Assembly: GCA_001411745.2 (NCBI GenBank)
Contig: LIQB01000001.1
Location: 186,001 to 250,000 of the forward strand
Direction: 5' to 3'
DNA length: 64,000 nucleotides
DNA from: Psychrobacter glacincola
Lineage (GTDB): Bacteria; Pseudomonadota; Gammaproteobacteria; Pseudomonadales; Moraxellaceae
A model generated the notes under the pieces. It worked only from the letters and a program-made list of their open reading frames with translations. It had not been told where the DNA came from and searched no databases. Shown piece by piece: positions 25,455-36,242 of this stretch. Position 1 is the first letter of the stretch. The number at the start of each line of letters is the position of its first letter. The translations under genes and the position numbers were made by a program.

Positions 25455-26633
25455 TTACTTTGCTTTGTTAATTGCTTCAACCGTCTGTTGTGCCATTTGA
25501 TAGCAACTTTCGATATTGCCTTGTCCGCACCAATCACCACTGACAATCCATTGATGAGACTCGTCTATCAAGATGCCTAATGCTTCTTTATCACTATCAG
25601 TGACAGTGGCGGCATAACGCCAACGATGGCAATCTATTTGGCTAGGAGCATGGTCATCGTTCCAATTCAATACTTGCTTGGCAGCTGTTAATAACTGCGC
25701 TTTGATCGTCTCCATATCGTCATCGACATGCTGCTCTGACCAGTCGTTGCGCGCATGAATAGTGACACTGGGTAGCAGGTTATCGCGAGCAGGTTTTTGG
25801 TGCTCGATAAATATTCTATCGAGTATAGAGTTATTCAGATAAGCCACATCCCAGCGTGGCGCTGCTTGAGCGCTTAACATTTTTGGTAATGTATCAAAAT
25901 TGTCCCATCCTAACATCAGGGTATAACACGCCAGCATTTTTGGCTTAGAAATCTTGGCTTGCTCAGCAAAGCCGCTCTCTGCCATTAATTCTATGGTCTG
26001 ACCGTTTGGCGCGGTACATATCACCCAGTCAAAGTGACCTAGACTCGCACCAGTCTCGTCAAATAGCTCAGTTTTTTTATCAACCTTTGCCGCTATAGAC
26101 CTGTCAAATTGAGCCAATGGCGCAACGCGGGTTTTAAATTTTATGGTGCTGTACTGCAACTCATCAGCCAGTGTACGCCCCCAACTGGTCATTTTTGGCG
26201 TACTGATATAGCGGGCTTGCGTGGTGTTCCATTGCTCTTTGATGTGAATATCAGGCGATTGAGTATCATGATTCGCTGGTGTTAAATCGATCACCTGCGC
26301 GCACCATGGCTGTAGCAATCCCGTCTCTAACCAAGGCGTAATGAATTGCTTAAAATTTGCTGTCTTGGCCGTAAAAAACTGCGCCCCAAATGCCCATTGC
26401 CAGTTTTTGCCAGTGTGGCTATCAGTACGATATCTAGTGGCTAAACGCCCTACGCTACGTGACTTTTCAAAGACAATAATTTGCGGTAAGGATGTTTTCG
26501 CACTATCTTGTGCTATGTTTTGAGCAAAGGCGCGCTCTAGTAATGTAGCGGTAAACAGCCCCGTCAAACCACCACCAATGATAGCGATTTTTGGTGATTC
26601 TGTAGCGATAGCGGGCAAAGAGTGATTGGTCAT
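25455..26633 (-). CDS. FAD-dependent oxidoreductase, renalase/amine-oxidase-like
   Basis: 392 residues from the ATG at 26633 (an ATG 18 bases earlier is also possible). The dinucleotide-binding fold is KIAIIGGGLTGLFTATLLE, followed by FEKSRSVGRLATRYR, the typical renalase-like second segment. Near the C-terminus WIVSGDWCGQGNIESCYQMA closes the FAD site. The substrate is unknown. Bacterial renalase-like enzymes oxidise reduced pyridine-nucleotide isomers, but this cannot be decided here. Confidence 0.82.
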   Translation of the reverse strand: MTNHSLPAIATESPKIAIIGGGLTGLFTATLLERAFAQNIAQDSAKTSLPQIIVFEKSRSVGRLATRYRTDSHTGKNWQWAFGAQFFTAKTANFKQFITPWLETGLLQPWCAQVIDLTPANHDTQSPDIHIKEQWNTTQARYISTPKMTSWGRTLADELQYSTIKFKTRVAPLAQFDRSIAAKVDKKTELFDETGASLGHFDWVICTAPNGQTIELMAESGFAEQAKISKPKMLACYTLMLGWDNFDTLPKMLSAQAAPRWDVAYLNNSILDRIFIEHQKPARDNLLPSVTIHARNDWSEQHVDDDMETIKAQLLTAAKQVLNWNDDHAPSQIDCHRWRYAATVTDSDKEALGILIDESHQWIVSGDWCGQGNIESCYQMAQQTVEAINKAK

Positions 26634-26863
26634 AATGACAGCAGGCCTCATATAATGTTTGATAAAAAAGGGAGTGATAATAGTAGGAACGTTTTAGATA
26701 ATATGGTTATCGTTAGATAAGATGGTTATAGAAAGTATTGAACCTTTAAAGTTTGTTGATATCAATATCGTCTGCGTAAAAAAGCCATGCTAGTTTTCAT
26801 AACATGACTTTTCTGAACGCTAATCGTCTATTTACTGAGCGTGCTTTTAATCGATAATTTAGC

Positions 26864-28825
26864 CTACTCTCCTCGCGCAGCTTTGACTACCTCAACCAGC
26901 TGATTAATCACCGAGCTATCCGCAAGAGTAGACAAATCACCCAAACCAACATATTGACCTGCCGCAAGGTTACGTAAAATACGGCGCATGATTTTGCCCG
27001 AGCGGGTTTTGGGTAGCGCCTCAACGATATAAATAGCATCCAAATTGGCAATCGGACCAATCTCAGCGCGAACATGTCGATTCAGCTCAGCCTTTAGCGC
27101 CTCTGTCTCTTTTTCACCCGATTTTAGAATAATAAAGGCACAAACGCCCATGCCGCGAATCTCGTGCGGCATCCCGACAATGGCGGCCTCCGCTGTCGCA
27201 GGATGCGCGACCACGGCGCTCTCAATTTCTGCTGTTCCCAGACGATGACCTGCGACGTTAAGCACATCATCGACGCGACCTGTGATCCAGTAATGTCCAT
27301 CTTCGTCACGCTGCGCCCCATCACCAGTGAAATAATAACCGGGATACTCACTAAAGTACGTCTGTAAAAAACGCTCATGGTCATTATAAATAGTACGCAT
27401 TTGACCCGGCCAACTGCTGTTAATTGCTAGGTTTCCTTCAGCAGAGCCTTCTAGCATAGTACCGTCACTATCAACAATCTCTGGCTTGATACCGTACAAA
27501 GGATTCATCGCTGCACCCGGCTTGAGGGCGACCGTGCCTGGTATCGGTGCCATGAGGATGCCGCCTGTCTCAGTTTGCCACCAAGTATCTACAATCGGAC
27601 ATTTGCCACCGCCGACGACATGGTAATACCAGTCCCATGCTTCTGGATTGATCGGCTCGCCGACTGTTCCGAGTAGCCGCAAACTTGAACGATCAGACTC
27701 CCGCACAAAGACATCGCCCTCCTTCATCATCGCTCGAATCGCCGTCGGTGCAGTGTACAGAATGGTCACATCGTGCTTATCGATAATATGACCGATGCGT
27801 GCCCATGTGGGATATTCTGGTACGCCCTCGAACATCACCGTCGTCGTGCCATTGGCAAGCGGTGCGTAGGTTGCATAGGTATGACCTGTGATCCAGCCTA
27901 CGTCCGCAGTACACCAGTAGACGTCATCGTCTTTAATATCGAACACATCTCGAAAAGTAGAAAGAGCATAAGTGATATAGCCGCCCGTGGTATGCAGCAC
28001 ACCTTTAGGTTTGCCAGTAGAGCCAGAGGTATACAATAAAAATAGCGGGTCTTCGGCATTCATGACTTCTGGCTCGCAATGTTCTGACTCGCCATCGACC
28101 AAGTTATGATACCAAACATCACGGCGACCACTCATCGGTACAGAATTACCCGTACGATGAACGACAATGACGTTGGTGACGCTGTCAGTGCCATCCATAT
28201 CTAGTGCCCGATCGACATTGGCTTTGAGCGGCGTATGCTTATTACCACGTAAGCCTTCATCAGCTGTAATGATGATTTTTGAGCGGCTGTCTATCAGGCG
28301 ATTGCCCAAGCTCTCAGCAGAAAAGCCACCAAAGACCACGGAATGTACAGCGCCAATACGTGTACATGCCAGCATCGCTATCATTGCCTCAGGTATCATC
28401 GGCATATATAAGGTCACGCGATCGCCTTTTTTGACCCCAAGCTTACGCATAGAATTACCCAAGCGACAGACCGCTTGATGTAGCTCTTTAAAGGAGATGA
28501 TTTTGTGCAGTGAAGGGTGATCGCCCTCCCAAATAATGGCAGGCTTGTAAGGATTTTTTTTGACATGTCGGTCGAGACAGTTGACAGAGATATTCAACTC
28601 ACCGTCCTCAAACCATTTTATGCGAAAATCATCCAAATCATAGTTAACGTCGCTGATTTTGGTCGGTTTTTTTATCCAATTGATCAGCTCGGCACGCTTC
28701 GCCCAAAAAGCATCATTAGCCTCAGGTGATTCGATAGATTTTTCGTAGTCTTCGCGGTATTGTTCAGCGGTAGTGTTGGCAGCAGCGATAAATTCGGCCG
28801 CAATGGGGAATGATTTTTGAGTCAT
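26864..28825 (-). CDS. acs: Acetyl-CoA synthetase
   Basis: 653 residues, the normal length. It activates acetate to acetyl-CoA through acetyl-AMP. The AMP-binding motif is [20 protein letters not shown], the aryl/acyl pocket motif is [11 protein letters not shown], the hinge motif is [13 protein letters not shown], and the regulatory lysine is in [11 protein letters not shown], the usual site of acetylation. All are intact. Likely an acetate-scavenging enzyme transcribed alone. Confidence 0.97.
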   Translation of the reverse strand: MTQKSFPIAAEFIAAANTTAEQYREDYEKSIESPEANDAFWAKRAELINWIKKPTKISDVNYDLDDFRIKWFEDGELNISVNCLDRHVKKNPYKPAIIWEGDHPSLHKIISFKELHQAVCRLGNSMRKLGVKKGDRVTLYMPMIPEAMIAMLACTRIGAVHSVVFGGFSAESLGNRLIDSRSKIIITADEGLRGNKHTPLKANVDRALDMDGTDSVTNVIVVHRTGNSVPMSGRRDVWYHNLVDGESEHCEPEVMNAEDPLFLLYTSGSTGKPKGVLHTTGGYITYALSTFRDVFDIKDDDVYWCTADVGWITGHTYATYAPLANGTTTVMFEGVPEYPTWARIGHIIDKHDVTILYTAPTAIRAMMKEGDVFVRESDRSSLRLLGTVGEPINPEAWDWYYHVVGGGKCPIVDTWWQTETGGILMAPIPGTVALKPGAAMNPLYGIKPEIVDSDGTMLEGSAEGNLAINSSWPGQMRTIYNDHERFLQTYFSEYPGYYFTGDGAQRDEDGHYWITGRVDDVLNVAGHRLGTAEIESAVVAHPATAEAAIVGMPHEIRGMGVCAFIILKSGEKETEALKAELNRHVRAEIGPIANLDAIYIVEALPKTRSGKIMRRILRNLAAGQYVGLGDLSTLADSSVINQLVEVVKAARGE

Positions 28826-29351
28826 CGTATTTGTCCTTTTTAATTATTATGACCTGCACGCATAACGGTCGAAAACGACTGCCTGTACAGGTGATAAGGG
28901 TCATCTTCCATAATGTGTGACACTCACGGTTAGTTTGACAAATAAGCAGAACGGTTGCAAGGTATCAAAAGCCATTCATAACAATATGCCTATATAGCGG
29001 TATACTTGCTCACCCATGATAAAATTTATTGACGAGGTGTGGTTTTGCATCTACTCGCTTTTACTATTGGTATTGGCCAATTTAAAACATGTTTTGATTT
29101 TGGCATAAATTTTGATTTTGGTATAAATAAAGACATCACCGTCCAGATATCAGATAACGATATGACATTTAATCCTTGTAACCTTGTATAAAATATGGAC
29201 AATAGCTACACGCGAGATACAACGCCAAAATACACTCTTCACCAAACCCTCTTATTAATCTGCTGCTATAAAGATAAGCAATCGACTCTGTTGTTGATTC
29301 GATGACGGATTTGGTGGCTGGTTTTTAAACCTATTATTTTATGAGACTACC
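28826..29351. other. Divergent intergenic region acs / FAD enzyme
   Basis: 526 bases holding the two promoters. There is a local near-repeat of TTTTGATTTTGGCATAAA and TTTTGATTTTGGTATAAA around 29092-29128. No gene or RNA is evident. Confidence 0.45.
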
Positions 29352-30668
29352 ATGAGCAATCACCGCAATGCATCACAATACACCCACTATGATGTCATCA
29401 TCATCGGCGCTGGCGCGTCAGGGCTATACTGTGCACTCACAGCGGGTCGCCGTGGTCGCCGCGTACTGGTATTAGACCATGCCAATAAAGCGGGCAAAAA
29501 AATCCTCATGTCAGGTGGCGGACGCTGCAACTTTACCAATTACTATGTCGAGCCTGAGCACTTTATCGGTGCCAATCAACATTTCTGTAAATCCGCGCTC
29601 AGTCGTTATCCCAGCTGGGAATTTATCGGTATGGTGGCAGCACATAAAATCCCTTACCATGAGCGCGAACATGGTCAGCTGTTTTGTGATGATTCAGCGC
29701 AAGATATTTTGACCATGCTCCTCGCGGAATGTACGGCAGCTGGTGTACAAGTAAAGCTAAATGCGCAGATTGACAGTGTGCAAGCTATCGCAAATGACAA
29801 GAACGCCAAATTTGAATTACTGACCAGCAAGCAGCTTAGCAAAAAAGAAAAGCAAGAGAGAAAAGAATCCGCCAATCAAACCAAACTGCCGCAAACAGGC
29901 TACCGCTGTGAGTCACTCGTGGTCGCCACGGGCGGACTGTCCATTCCAACGATGGGAGCCAGTGGTTTAGGATATGAATTGGCGCAGCAATTTGGGCACA
30001 CGCTGATTGCAACCGATGCCAGCTTAGTGCCTTTTACCTTTACGGATAAAACGGGTGAGCTTATCCGATCTTTGGCTGGTATTAGTTTGCCAGTCATCGC
30101 TAGCAATGAGCGCATCTCTTTTAAATTGCCCATGTTGTTTACCCATCGCGGACTGTCAGGCCCTGCTATGCTACAACTATCAAACTATTGGCACACTGGC
30201 GAGACCATTAGTATCAACCTGCTGCCAAATATCGACATGACAGCGCTGCTCCTTGCGCACAAAAAATCGCACCCAAAGCAACTGATTCGGACGGTCGTCG
30301 CGGATTATACCGATAGCGGCGATGACAGTAATAAGCTACCAAAAAAGCTACTTTCCGCGCTACAAACGCACCTTTGGGACGATATCAAAGACACTGAACT
30401 TGCCAATATTAAAGATGAACGGCTGACGGAGCTTGGCGCGACTTTGAATGGCTGGCAGCTCAAACCCTCTGGTACAGAAGGCTATCGTACCGCTGAGGTG
30501 ACCCGCGGCGGCGTAAAAACTGATGAAGTCTCCTCAAAGACCATGCAAAGCAACATGCAGGAGGGTTTATACTTTATCGGTGAAGTGCTGGATGTTACTG
30601 GTTGGCTCGGCGGCTATAACTTCCAATGGGCATGGGCCAGTGGCTTTGTCTGCGGTGAAGTGGTTTAG
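29352..30668 (+). CDS. HI0933/YhiN-family flavoprotein
   Basis: 438 residues. FAD-binding fold VIIIGAGASGLYCALTAGRR at the N-terminus, then MSGGGRCNFTN, the defining motif of the HI0933 family, and the C-terminal GEVLDVTGWLGGYNFQWAWA that completes the FAD site. The family has no settled function in bacteria. A 15-20 residue Lys/Glu-rich insert (KKEKQERKES) in the middle is unusual in charge. Transcribed alone. Confidence 0.9.
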   Translation: MSNHRNASQYTHYDVIIIGAGASGLYCALTAGRRGRRVLVLDHANKAGKKILMSGGGRCNFTNYYVEPEHFIGANQHFCKSALSRYPSWEFIGMVAAHKIPYHEREHGQLFCDDSAQDILTMLLAECTAAGVQVKLNAQIDSVQAIANDKNAKFELLTSKQLSKKEKQERKESANQTKLPQTGYRCESLVVATGGLSIPTMGASGLGYELAQQFGHTLIATDASLVPFTFTDKTGELIRSLAGISLPVIASNERISFKLPMLFTHRGLSGPAMLQLSNYWHTGETISINLLPNIDMTALLLAHKKSHPKQLIRTVVADYTDSGDDSNKLPKKLLSALQTHLWDDIKDTELANIKDERLTELGATLNGWQLKPSGTEGYRTAEVTRGGVKTDEVSSKTMQSNMQEGLYFIGEVLDVTGWLGGYNFQWAWASGFVCGEVV

Positions 30669-30950
30669 CCTCATTTAATCATAACGATTTGGCATTGTTT
30701 AATCATAAACAGTGCTTATCGGCAGTACTTACAGATAGCACTTATAAACAGCATTTATAAACAGCGCCATGGCTAAATGCCCACCACCCCCTAATGAGAT
30801 ATCCCTATTTTTATTCTACTTAAGTTGCCTTTTATCGACATTAGCCCTTGATAAATTATTAAAATAAACACAATATAGGTAGCTATAAATGTAGCGTAAC
30901 TTAACAAAAATTTTTTATTAAAAAATATGCTTTGTCTGACGAGGTAATAA

Positions 30951-31919
30951 ATGCGTCCTATTAAAAATATTCATGGTGATAAAGCGCCGCACTGGGTAGG
31001 TGACGGCTTTTATGTAAAGACCTTAATCAACCATCTTGACGATAATCCTCATTTTAATTATAGCCATACCGACCCTTTTTTATTATTCGATTATGGCAAA
31101 CCAACAACCTTTGATCCAAACCCCAATTATAAAACACAGCCGCATGGAGTCGGACAGCATCCACACAAAGGCTTTGAAACCGTCACTATCGCCTACGAAG
31201 GTGAAATCAGTCATGCCGATTCAGTAGGTGGACAAGGGATTATCCAAAAAGGCGATGTACAATGGATGACCGCAGGTCGTGGCATCATGCACGAAGAGTT
31301 TCATTCCAAGGCTTTCGGTCAATGCGGCGGCGTCTTTAGTATGGTGCAACTGTGGGTTAACTTGCCAAGTGCGCACAAACTGACCGACCCAAACTATCAA
31401 AGCATCAAACGGGCAGATCTGCCTATCGTTGAGTTAATCGACAGCAGCAACCCTGACCACCAAACGACGATTGGTAAGGCGGCTATCATTGCTGGTGCGT
31501 GGCAAGAAATCAGAGGCGCGGCAAATACCTTTACTCCGATTAACTTATGGGATATTGAACTGCATACTGCGGGCGCGACGACGCTAAAAGTGCCCAACAC
31601 CCACAATACGCTACTGCTGGTACAAGAAGGTGAACTACTGGTCAATGGTACGTCAGTCAGTGCTGGCAATTTGATTCAATTTGATGCGCCAACTCAGCAC
31701 CGCACTGATGGGCAAGCTCAGCAAACACTGGCTACTGATAACATTGAGCTGCATTATCCTGCTACCGAAAATGGCAAGCAAGCACCAGTCAAGCTTTTAC
31801 TATTGAGCGGCGAACCTATCGGTGAACCAGTCGCAGGTTATGGACCCTTTGTAATGAACACCCAGGAAGAGCTCCGCCAAACGTTTCGGGATTACCAAAC
31901 GGGCAACTTTGTTAAATAG
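30951..31919 (+). CDS. Pirin-family protein
   Basis: 322 residues, bicupin. The metal site is seen in QHPHKGFETVTI, IQKGDVQWMTAGRGIMHEE, giving His, His, His, Glu. The C-terminal cupin carries SGEPIGEPVAGYGPFVMNT. Bacterial pirins include quercetinases and redox sensors; the role here is open. A strong terminator follows directly. Confidence 0.93.
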   Translation: MRPIKNIHGDKAPHWVGDGFYVKTLINHLDDNPHFNYSHTDPFLLFDYGKPTTFDPNPNYKTQPHGVGQHPHKGFETVTIAYEGEISHADSVGGQGIIQKGDVQWMTAGRGIMHEEFHSKAFGQCGGVFSMVQLWVNLPSAHKLTDPNYQSIKRADLPIVELIDSSNPDHQTTIGKAAIIAGAWQEIRGAANTFTPINLWDIELHTAGATTLKVPNTHNTLLLVQEGELLVNGTSVSAGNLIQFDAPTQHRTDGQAQQTLATDNIELHYPATENGKQAPVKLLLLSGEPIGEPVAGYGPFVMNTQEELRQTFRDYQTGNFVK

Positions 31920-31935
31920 TTAAAATACAGGCATC

Positions 31936-31972
31936 AAAAAGCCACCTGACGGTCTGCGTCAGGTGGCTTTTT
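31936..31972 (+). terminator. Terminator after the pirin gene
   Basis: AAAAAGCCACCTGACG/CGTCAGGTGGCTTTTT, a long perfect stem with a short loop. Able to act in both directions toward the convergent gene at 32058. Confidence 0.9.
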
Positions 31973-32057
31973 ATTATGTGCTTATGTATCGGCTAACGGT
32001 GAGGGTGTTTTTAACACACCCTAAGGTTAGCTAATCATAAGGGCAGCTGATTATCCA

Positions 32058-33161
32058 TTATGCTTGGTTAAGGAATGGATAATCGGTATAGCCTTCATTA
32101 CCACCACCATAAAAACTCTCTGGATGCTGCTCATTGAGCGCCGCCCCTTCTCGGATACGTTCAACCAAATCAGGATTGGCGATATAATCACGGCCAAAAG
32201 CAACCGCATCGATATAGCCTTCCTTGATATTTTTCTCCGCTTTTTCAGCAGTATAGCCACCAGCAGCGATGATCATATTGTCAAAAGCATCACGGACACG
32301 CTGACGGAATGCATCACTATAAGGCGTACCACCTGCCCAATCAGGCTCAGAGATATGCAAATACATCAGACCACGCTTGTTGATCTGTTCAACTAGCCAG
32401 ATGTTTTCGTCTTCGTTGTAGCCTGCTTCTACATTGTTAAACGTGCCAAGTGGCGAGATACGAATACCCACATGATCAGCATCCCACGCATCAACACAAG
32501 CATCGATAACATCAAGAGTCAGACGCGCACGGTTCTCACGGCTACCGCCATACTCATCATCACGCTGATTGGTTTGCTCAACCCAAAACTGATGCAATAG
32601 ATAACCGTGTGCACCATGAATCTCTACCCCATCAAAGCCTGCTTCTTTAGCATTTTTGGTCGCTTGGGCAAAATCAGCGATGACTTGCTTAATCTCATCA
32701 AGTGTCGCTGGACGTGGCGTAGTCGCTTCAACGCGAATGGCGTGGTTATTGCTATCACGCAATGACGTACGCACACCGACATGCACATCAGACGCTGAGA
32801 TCGGCGCTTTGCCATCAGGCTGCACGCTTTCATGCGCAACCAATCCTGTGTGCCATAACTGTACCACAATTTTGCCACCTTTGGCATGGACATTATCAAC
32901 GATGGTTTTCCACGCAGTGATTTGATCTTGAGTATGGATACCGGGCGCGCCAGCGTAGCCTTTTGCCTGAAAAGATACTTGCGTCGCTTCAGTAATAACA
33001 AGCCCAGCACTCGCACGCTGTGAATAATACTCTCCAGCAAGTGCCGTCGGTACATCACCAGGTTCGATCGAACGCAGACGTGTCAACGGTGCCATAATGA
33101 TGCGGTTTTTTAGGGTTTGCGTACCCATTTTTACGGGTTCAAATAAATTATCGTGTGCCAT
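32058..33161 (-). CDS. nemA: Old yellow enzyme family alkene reductase (N-ethylmaleimide reductase-like)
   Basis: 367 residues, FMN-dependent TIM barrel. [12 protein letters not shown] is the N-terminal FMN motif, and [19 protein letters not shown] holds the substrate-binding His pair. The next block [20 protein letters not shown] and the later [17 protein letters not shown] (phosphate binding) are typical. It reduces activated C=C bonds, nitro esters or maleimides with NADPH. No regulator is next to it. The gene symbol is by family likeness only. Confidence 0.9.
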   Translation of the reverse strand: MAHDNLFEPVKMGTQTLKNRIIMAPLTRLRSIEPGDVPTALAGEYYSQRASAGLVITEATQVSFQAKGYAGAPGIHTQDQITAWKTIVDNVHAKGGKIVVQLWHTGLVAHESVQPDGKAPISASDVHVGVRTSLRDSNNHAIRVEATTPRPATLDEIKQVIADFAQATKNAKEAGFDGVEIHGAHGYLLHQFWVEQTNQRDDEYGGSRENRARLTLDVIDACVDAWDADHVGIRISPLGTFNNVEAGYNEDENIWLVEQINKRGLMYLHISEPDWAGGTPYSDAFRQRVRDAFDNMIIAAGGYTAEKAEKNIKEGYIDAVAFGRDYIANPDLVERIREGAALNEQHPESFYGGGNEGYTDYPFLNQA

Positions 33162-33502
33162 AAAAAGCCTTATTTCTTGTTATAAAACCATAATGATTGG
33201 TTTGTTATTAATGAATAAATAGCGCGCTCATTTTTCAATACGCTATTTATAAGCCGTAGTCTTTATAGGGGGCAAACGTGATAATTCCAAGGAAAAATGA
33301 CCAACAAAAATATCAATATGGCATGATATCGGTATTGATAATACTCATTATTCAAAGCCTCTTATTAGCCTATTAAGCGAATGGCTTTAATCATTTAAAA
33401 ACATAAATATAAAAATAGTATTATTTATCAATAATATGCACTCATAACCTTTCAGTCAAAAGTCTACTTGGAGCGTGTTGAACGATGACCCAATCGAGAT
33501 TT
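33162..33502. other. Intergenic region
   Basis: 341 AT-rich bases between two minus-strand genes, holding the promoter of the alkene reductase gene. No other structure seen. Confidence 0.4.
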
Positions 33503-34405
33503 TTATAACTTGAGCATCTTTTTAATGGACAACTCTAAAGACAAGTAAGTGCCAAACAATATCACCATCGAGCCGATGATCGCAGGTGTGTCCAATGCTT
33601 CACCAAGCAATAAGTAACCCAATATAATCGCAAAAATTGGAATCACTAAGGTAATACTGGTTGCACGCATAGGACCAATACTTTTTATCAATTGATTCAT
33701 AAAAATCAAGGCAATGGCAGTTGAAAAGACGCCAATACAAATGACAGAAACCCAAGCAGTAAGGCTAATGCTTTTACCATATGGGAATTCATAAACTGCT
33801 ATCGGCAACATGATAATACTGGCAATGATGAGCGAACCTGCGGTAATAGCGACTGGTGAGACATTGTATAAGTAGTTTCTGGTGATATTGGCACCGACGG
33901 CATAACCGACACAGGCCAATAACGCATAGCCCATTGGTAGCAACCCTGAACTTGACTCAGCGCCCTGCCCGCTACCGCCAAATAAGTTTTCACTCATCAA
34001 GATAATCACACCGATAACACCGATAACTAAACCGAGAATTTGTTTTTTTGACAGTCTGTCTTTAAAAAAGGTACTGGCGATGAAACCGCTCATCATCGGC
34101 ACAGACGCATTGAGCACCGCCAACACCCCTGCGTTTACCGAGCGCGCTGAAAAGGCAAACAGGATAAAGGGAATAGCCGCAGAAAATAATCCAACCAGCG
34201 TCAACACTTTCCAATTATCCCGTATGCCCTCTCTGTTTTTTGGGCTGATTAAAACAAAAACCAGCATGGTCAGCCCAGCCAAGACCACACGAAGGCTCGC
34301 AAAAGCTAACGAGCCAAACTCAGGCACGCCGATACGATAAAAAATAAAAGACAGCGACCACATAAAGGATAAGGTGATAAAAATAATGAGGTCGCGGTTA
34401 GACAT
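33503..34405 (-). CDS. EamA/DMT-family transporter
   Basis: 300 residues with about ten hydrophobic helices in two repeated halves of five, the EamA layout. The first half ends around LGLVIGVIGVIILMSENLFG and the second repeats with ATSITLVIPIFAIILGYLLLG, the most typical EamA stretch. Likely an exporter of amino acids or metabolites. The substrate is not predictable. Confidence 0.9.
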   Translation of the reverse strand: MSNRDLIIFITLSFMWSLSFIFYRIGVPEFGSLAFASLRVVLAGLTMLVFVLISPKNREGIRDNWKVLTLVGLFSAAIPFILFAFSARSVNAGVLAVLNASVPMMSGFIASTFFKDRLSKKQILGLVIGVIGVIILMSENLFGGSGQGAESSSGLLPMGYALLACVGYAVGANITRNYLYNVSPVAITAGSLIIASIIMLPIAVYEFPYGKSISLTAWVSVICIGVFSTAIALIFMNQLIKSIGPMRATSITLVIPIFAIILGYLLLGEALDTPAIIGSMVILFGTYLSLELSIKKMLKL

Positions 34406-34622
34406 GGGGTGATCCTATCAAGCGTTAGACGATTGCTCCTTACTTATAAAATGGCTATTTATGAACTTCTCGTTATGAAATGATTATTAGTAGACATTCA
34501 TCATAAAAGCGCAGTTATAAAAGGCTCAGTCGTAAAAAGTATCGTGTGATAAAAAAACCTCGATGATAACTTTTTAATTGCTCGATTGATGTTGTATTTT
34601 CTGTATTTATCGCTGATTTCTT

Positions 34623-35849
34623 CTACAAATTCACTTTATCCAAAATAAAGTCAATATCCTTATCGCCGCGCCCTGACAAATTGACCAAAATCGTCTCATC
34701 TGCTGACATATCCTTGGCAATTTTCATCGCATAAGCGATGGCATGTGCCGACTCTAAGGCAGGAATAATACCCTCAAGGCGCGACAAAGCCATAAACGCT
34801 TCTAGACATTCGGCATCAGTCGCCGACTCATAAGTAGCCAGTTTTAAATCTCGCAGATGCGAATGCTGTGGTCCAACCCCTGGATAATCAAGACCGGAGG
34901 CAATCGAATGTACGGGAGCTGGCTCGCCTTTTTCATCGAGCAGCACGTAACATTTAAAACCATGAATCTCACCTTTCACGCCGAGCGACATTGTCGCCGC
35001 ATGATTAGGAGTATCCAGACCTTCACCTGCGGGTTCCACGCCTATTTTTTCTACATCTTTATCATCAAAAAATCCGCTAAACATACCAATAGCATTAGAG
35101 CCGCCGCCAATACAAGCGACCACTTTATTAGGTAGCTTACCCGTCGTCGCTAAGAACTGCGCCCGTGCTTCATGTCCGACCACCGATTGAAAATAGCTGA
35201 CCATTTCAGGATAGGGCGCAGGTCCCAGTGCCGAGCCAATCGCAAACATACTGGTATCAAGCTCATTCAAATAAGTCTCAAAGGCGCTATCGACCGCTTC
35301 TTTTAGCGTACCCGCGCCACGCGAGACTGGTACGATATTGGCACCCAAAATCTTCATCCGGCTGACGTTTGGATGCTCCTTTTTAATATCGACCACACCC
35401 ATGTGAATCTCACACTCCATACCCATCAATGCTGCTGCCGTTGCCAACGCTACGCCATGTTGCCCCGCACCCGTCTCCGCAATCACCTTTTTTTTGCCTA
35501 ATTTTTTGGCTAATAACACTTCACCCAAACAGTGATTAATCTTATGCGCGCCCGTATGGTTTAAATCTTCACGTTTAAAATAAATCTGCGCGCCGCCGCA
35601 ATGCTTCGTCAAACGCTGCGCATGATAAATAGGACTTGGACGACCAACATAGGTCTCACGCAAGCGCTTCATCTCAGCGATAAAATCGTCATTTTTAATG
35701 ATTTCACGGAAGCCTAATTCGATTTCTGCCATGGCTTTGGCAAGCTCAGGATGACCAATTTTGCCACCAAATTCGCCATATAAACCATCGTGATTCGGTA
35801 GTATTGATTGATGTAAACCGTAGCCAGCTGCTGTATTTTGCGTTGTCAT
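34623..35849 (-). CDS. trpB: Tryptophan synthase beta chain
   Basis: 408 residues. It joins indole and serine to tryptophan with PLP. The PLP lysine is in [15 protein letters not shown], the glycine loop in GGGSNAIG, and the glutamate and serine sites in AETGAGQHG and LSGRGDKD. The gene stands alone: neither trpA nor trpF lies beside it, whereas the beta chain is usually coupled to trpA. An attenuator was looked for upstream and not found. Confidence 0.97.
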   Translation of the reverse strand: MTTQNTAAGYGLHQSILPNHDGLYGEFGGKIGHPELAKAMAEIELGFREIIKNDDFIAEMKRLRETYVGRPSPIYHAQRLTKHCGGAQIYFKREDLNHTGAHKINHCLGEVLLAKKLGKKKVIAETGAGQHGVALATAAALMGMECEIHMGVVDIKKEHPNVSRMKILGANIVPVSRGAGTLKEAVDSAFETYLNELDTSMFAIGSALGPAPYPEMVSYFQSVVGHEARAQFLATTGKLPNKVVACIGGGSNAIGMFSGFFDDKDVEKIGVEPAGEGLDTPNHAATMSLGVKGEIHGFKCYVLLDEKGEPAPVHSIASGLDYPGVGPQHSHLRDLKLATYESATDAECLEAFMALSRLEGIIPALESAHAIAYAMKIAKDMSADETILVNLSGRGDKDIDFILDKVNL

Positions 35850-36242
35850 AATTAACCCTTATTATTTTAAATGGAGTATTAGTATTGGCATTTTTGCCGA
35901 ATTATTTAGCTTTTTTAAGGATAAGAATAATTGAATGTATTTATGTTCTAGTACATTGAAACAAGATAATAAGCGAAATTCTCTATTCGGTCAAGTTTAC
36001 ACGTCACTCTAAAAATAATTGACTAAGAGACTTGCTAAGGTCATTCAATAAAAACTGGCAAAAATAATTAGTGAATGAAAGCCCTATTTGACTATAAGTA
36101 TTACAGCAATCGCGTGACTGAAATAATAACGCAACCTATGTTTGCTAATATGATGCTCGCTTGGCTTAGCGCACCTTTGCAGTCTAAAGCTAATATTATT
36201 TCATACGGGCTTTTTAGCTTAAATATCAAATTAGGATACACC
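35850..36242. other. Divergent intergenic region trpB / GMC oxidoreductase
   Basis: 393 bases with both promoters. The frame of the downstream gene stays open back to 36075, but a Tat signal begins only at 36243, so this part is treated as leader. Confidence 0.45.

Noticed and set aside
35850..36060. trp attenuator upstream of trpB
   Set aside because: No leader peptide with Trp codons and no competing hairpins found.
36075..36242. N-terminal extension of the GMC oxidoreductase
   Set aside because: Starting here would bury the twin-arginine signal at residue 57, so the start at 36243 is preferred.
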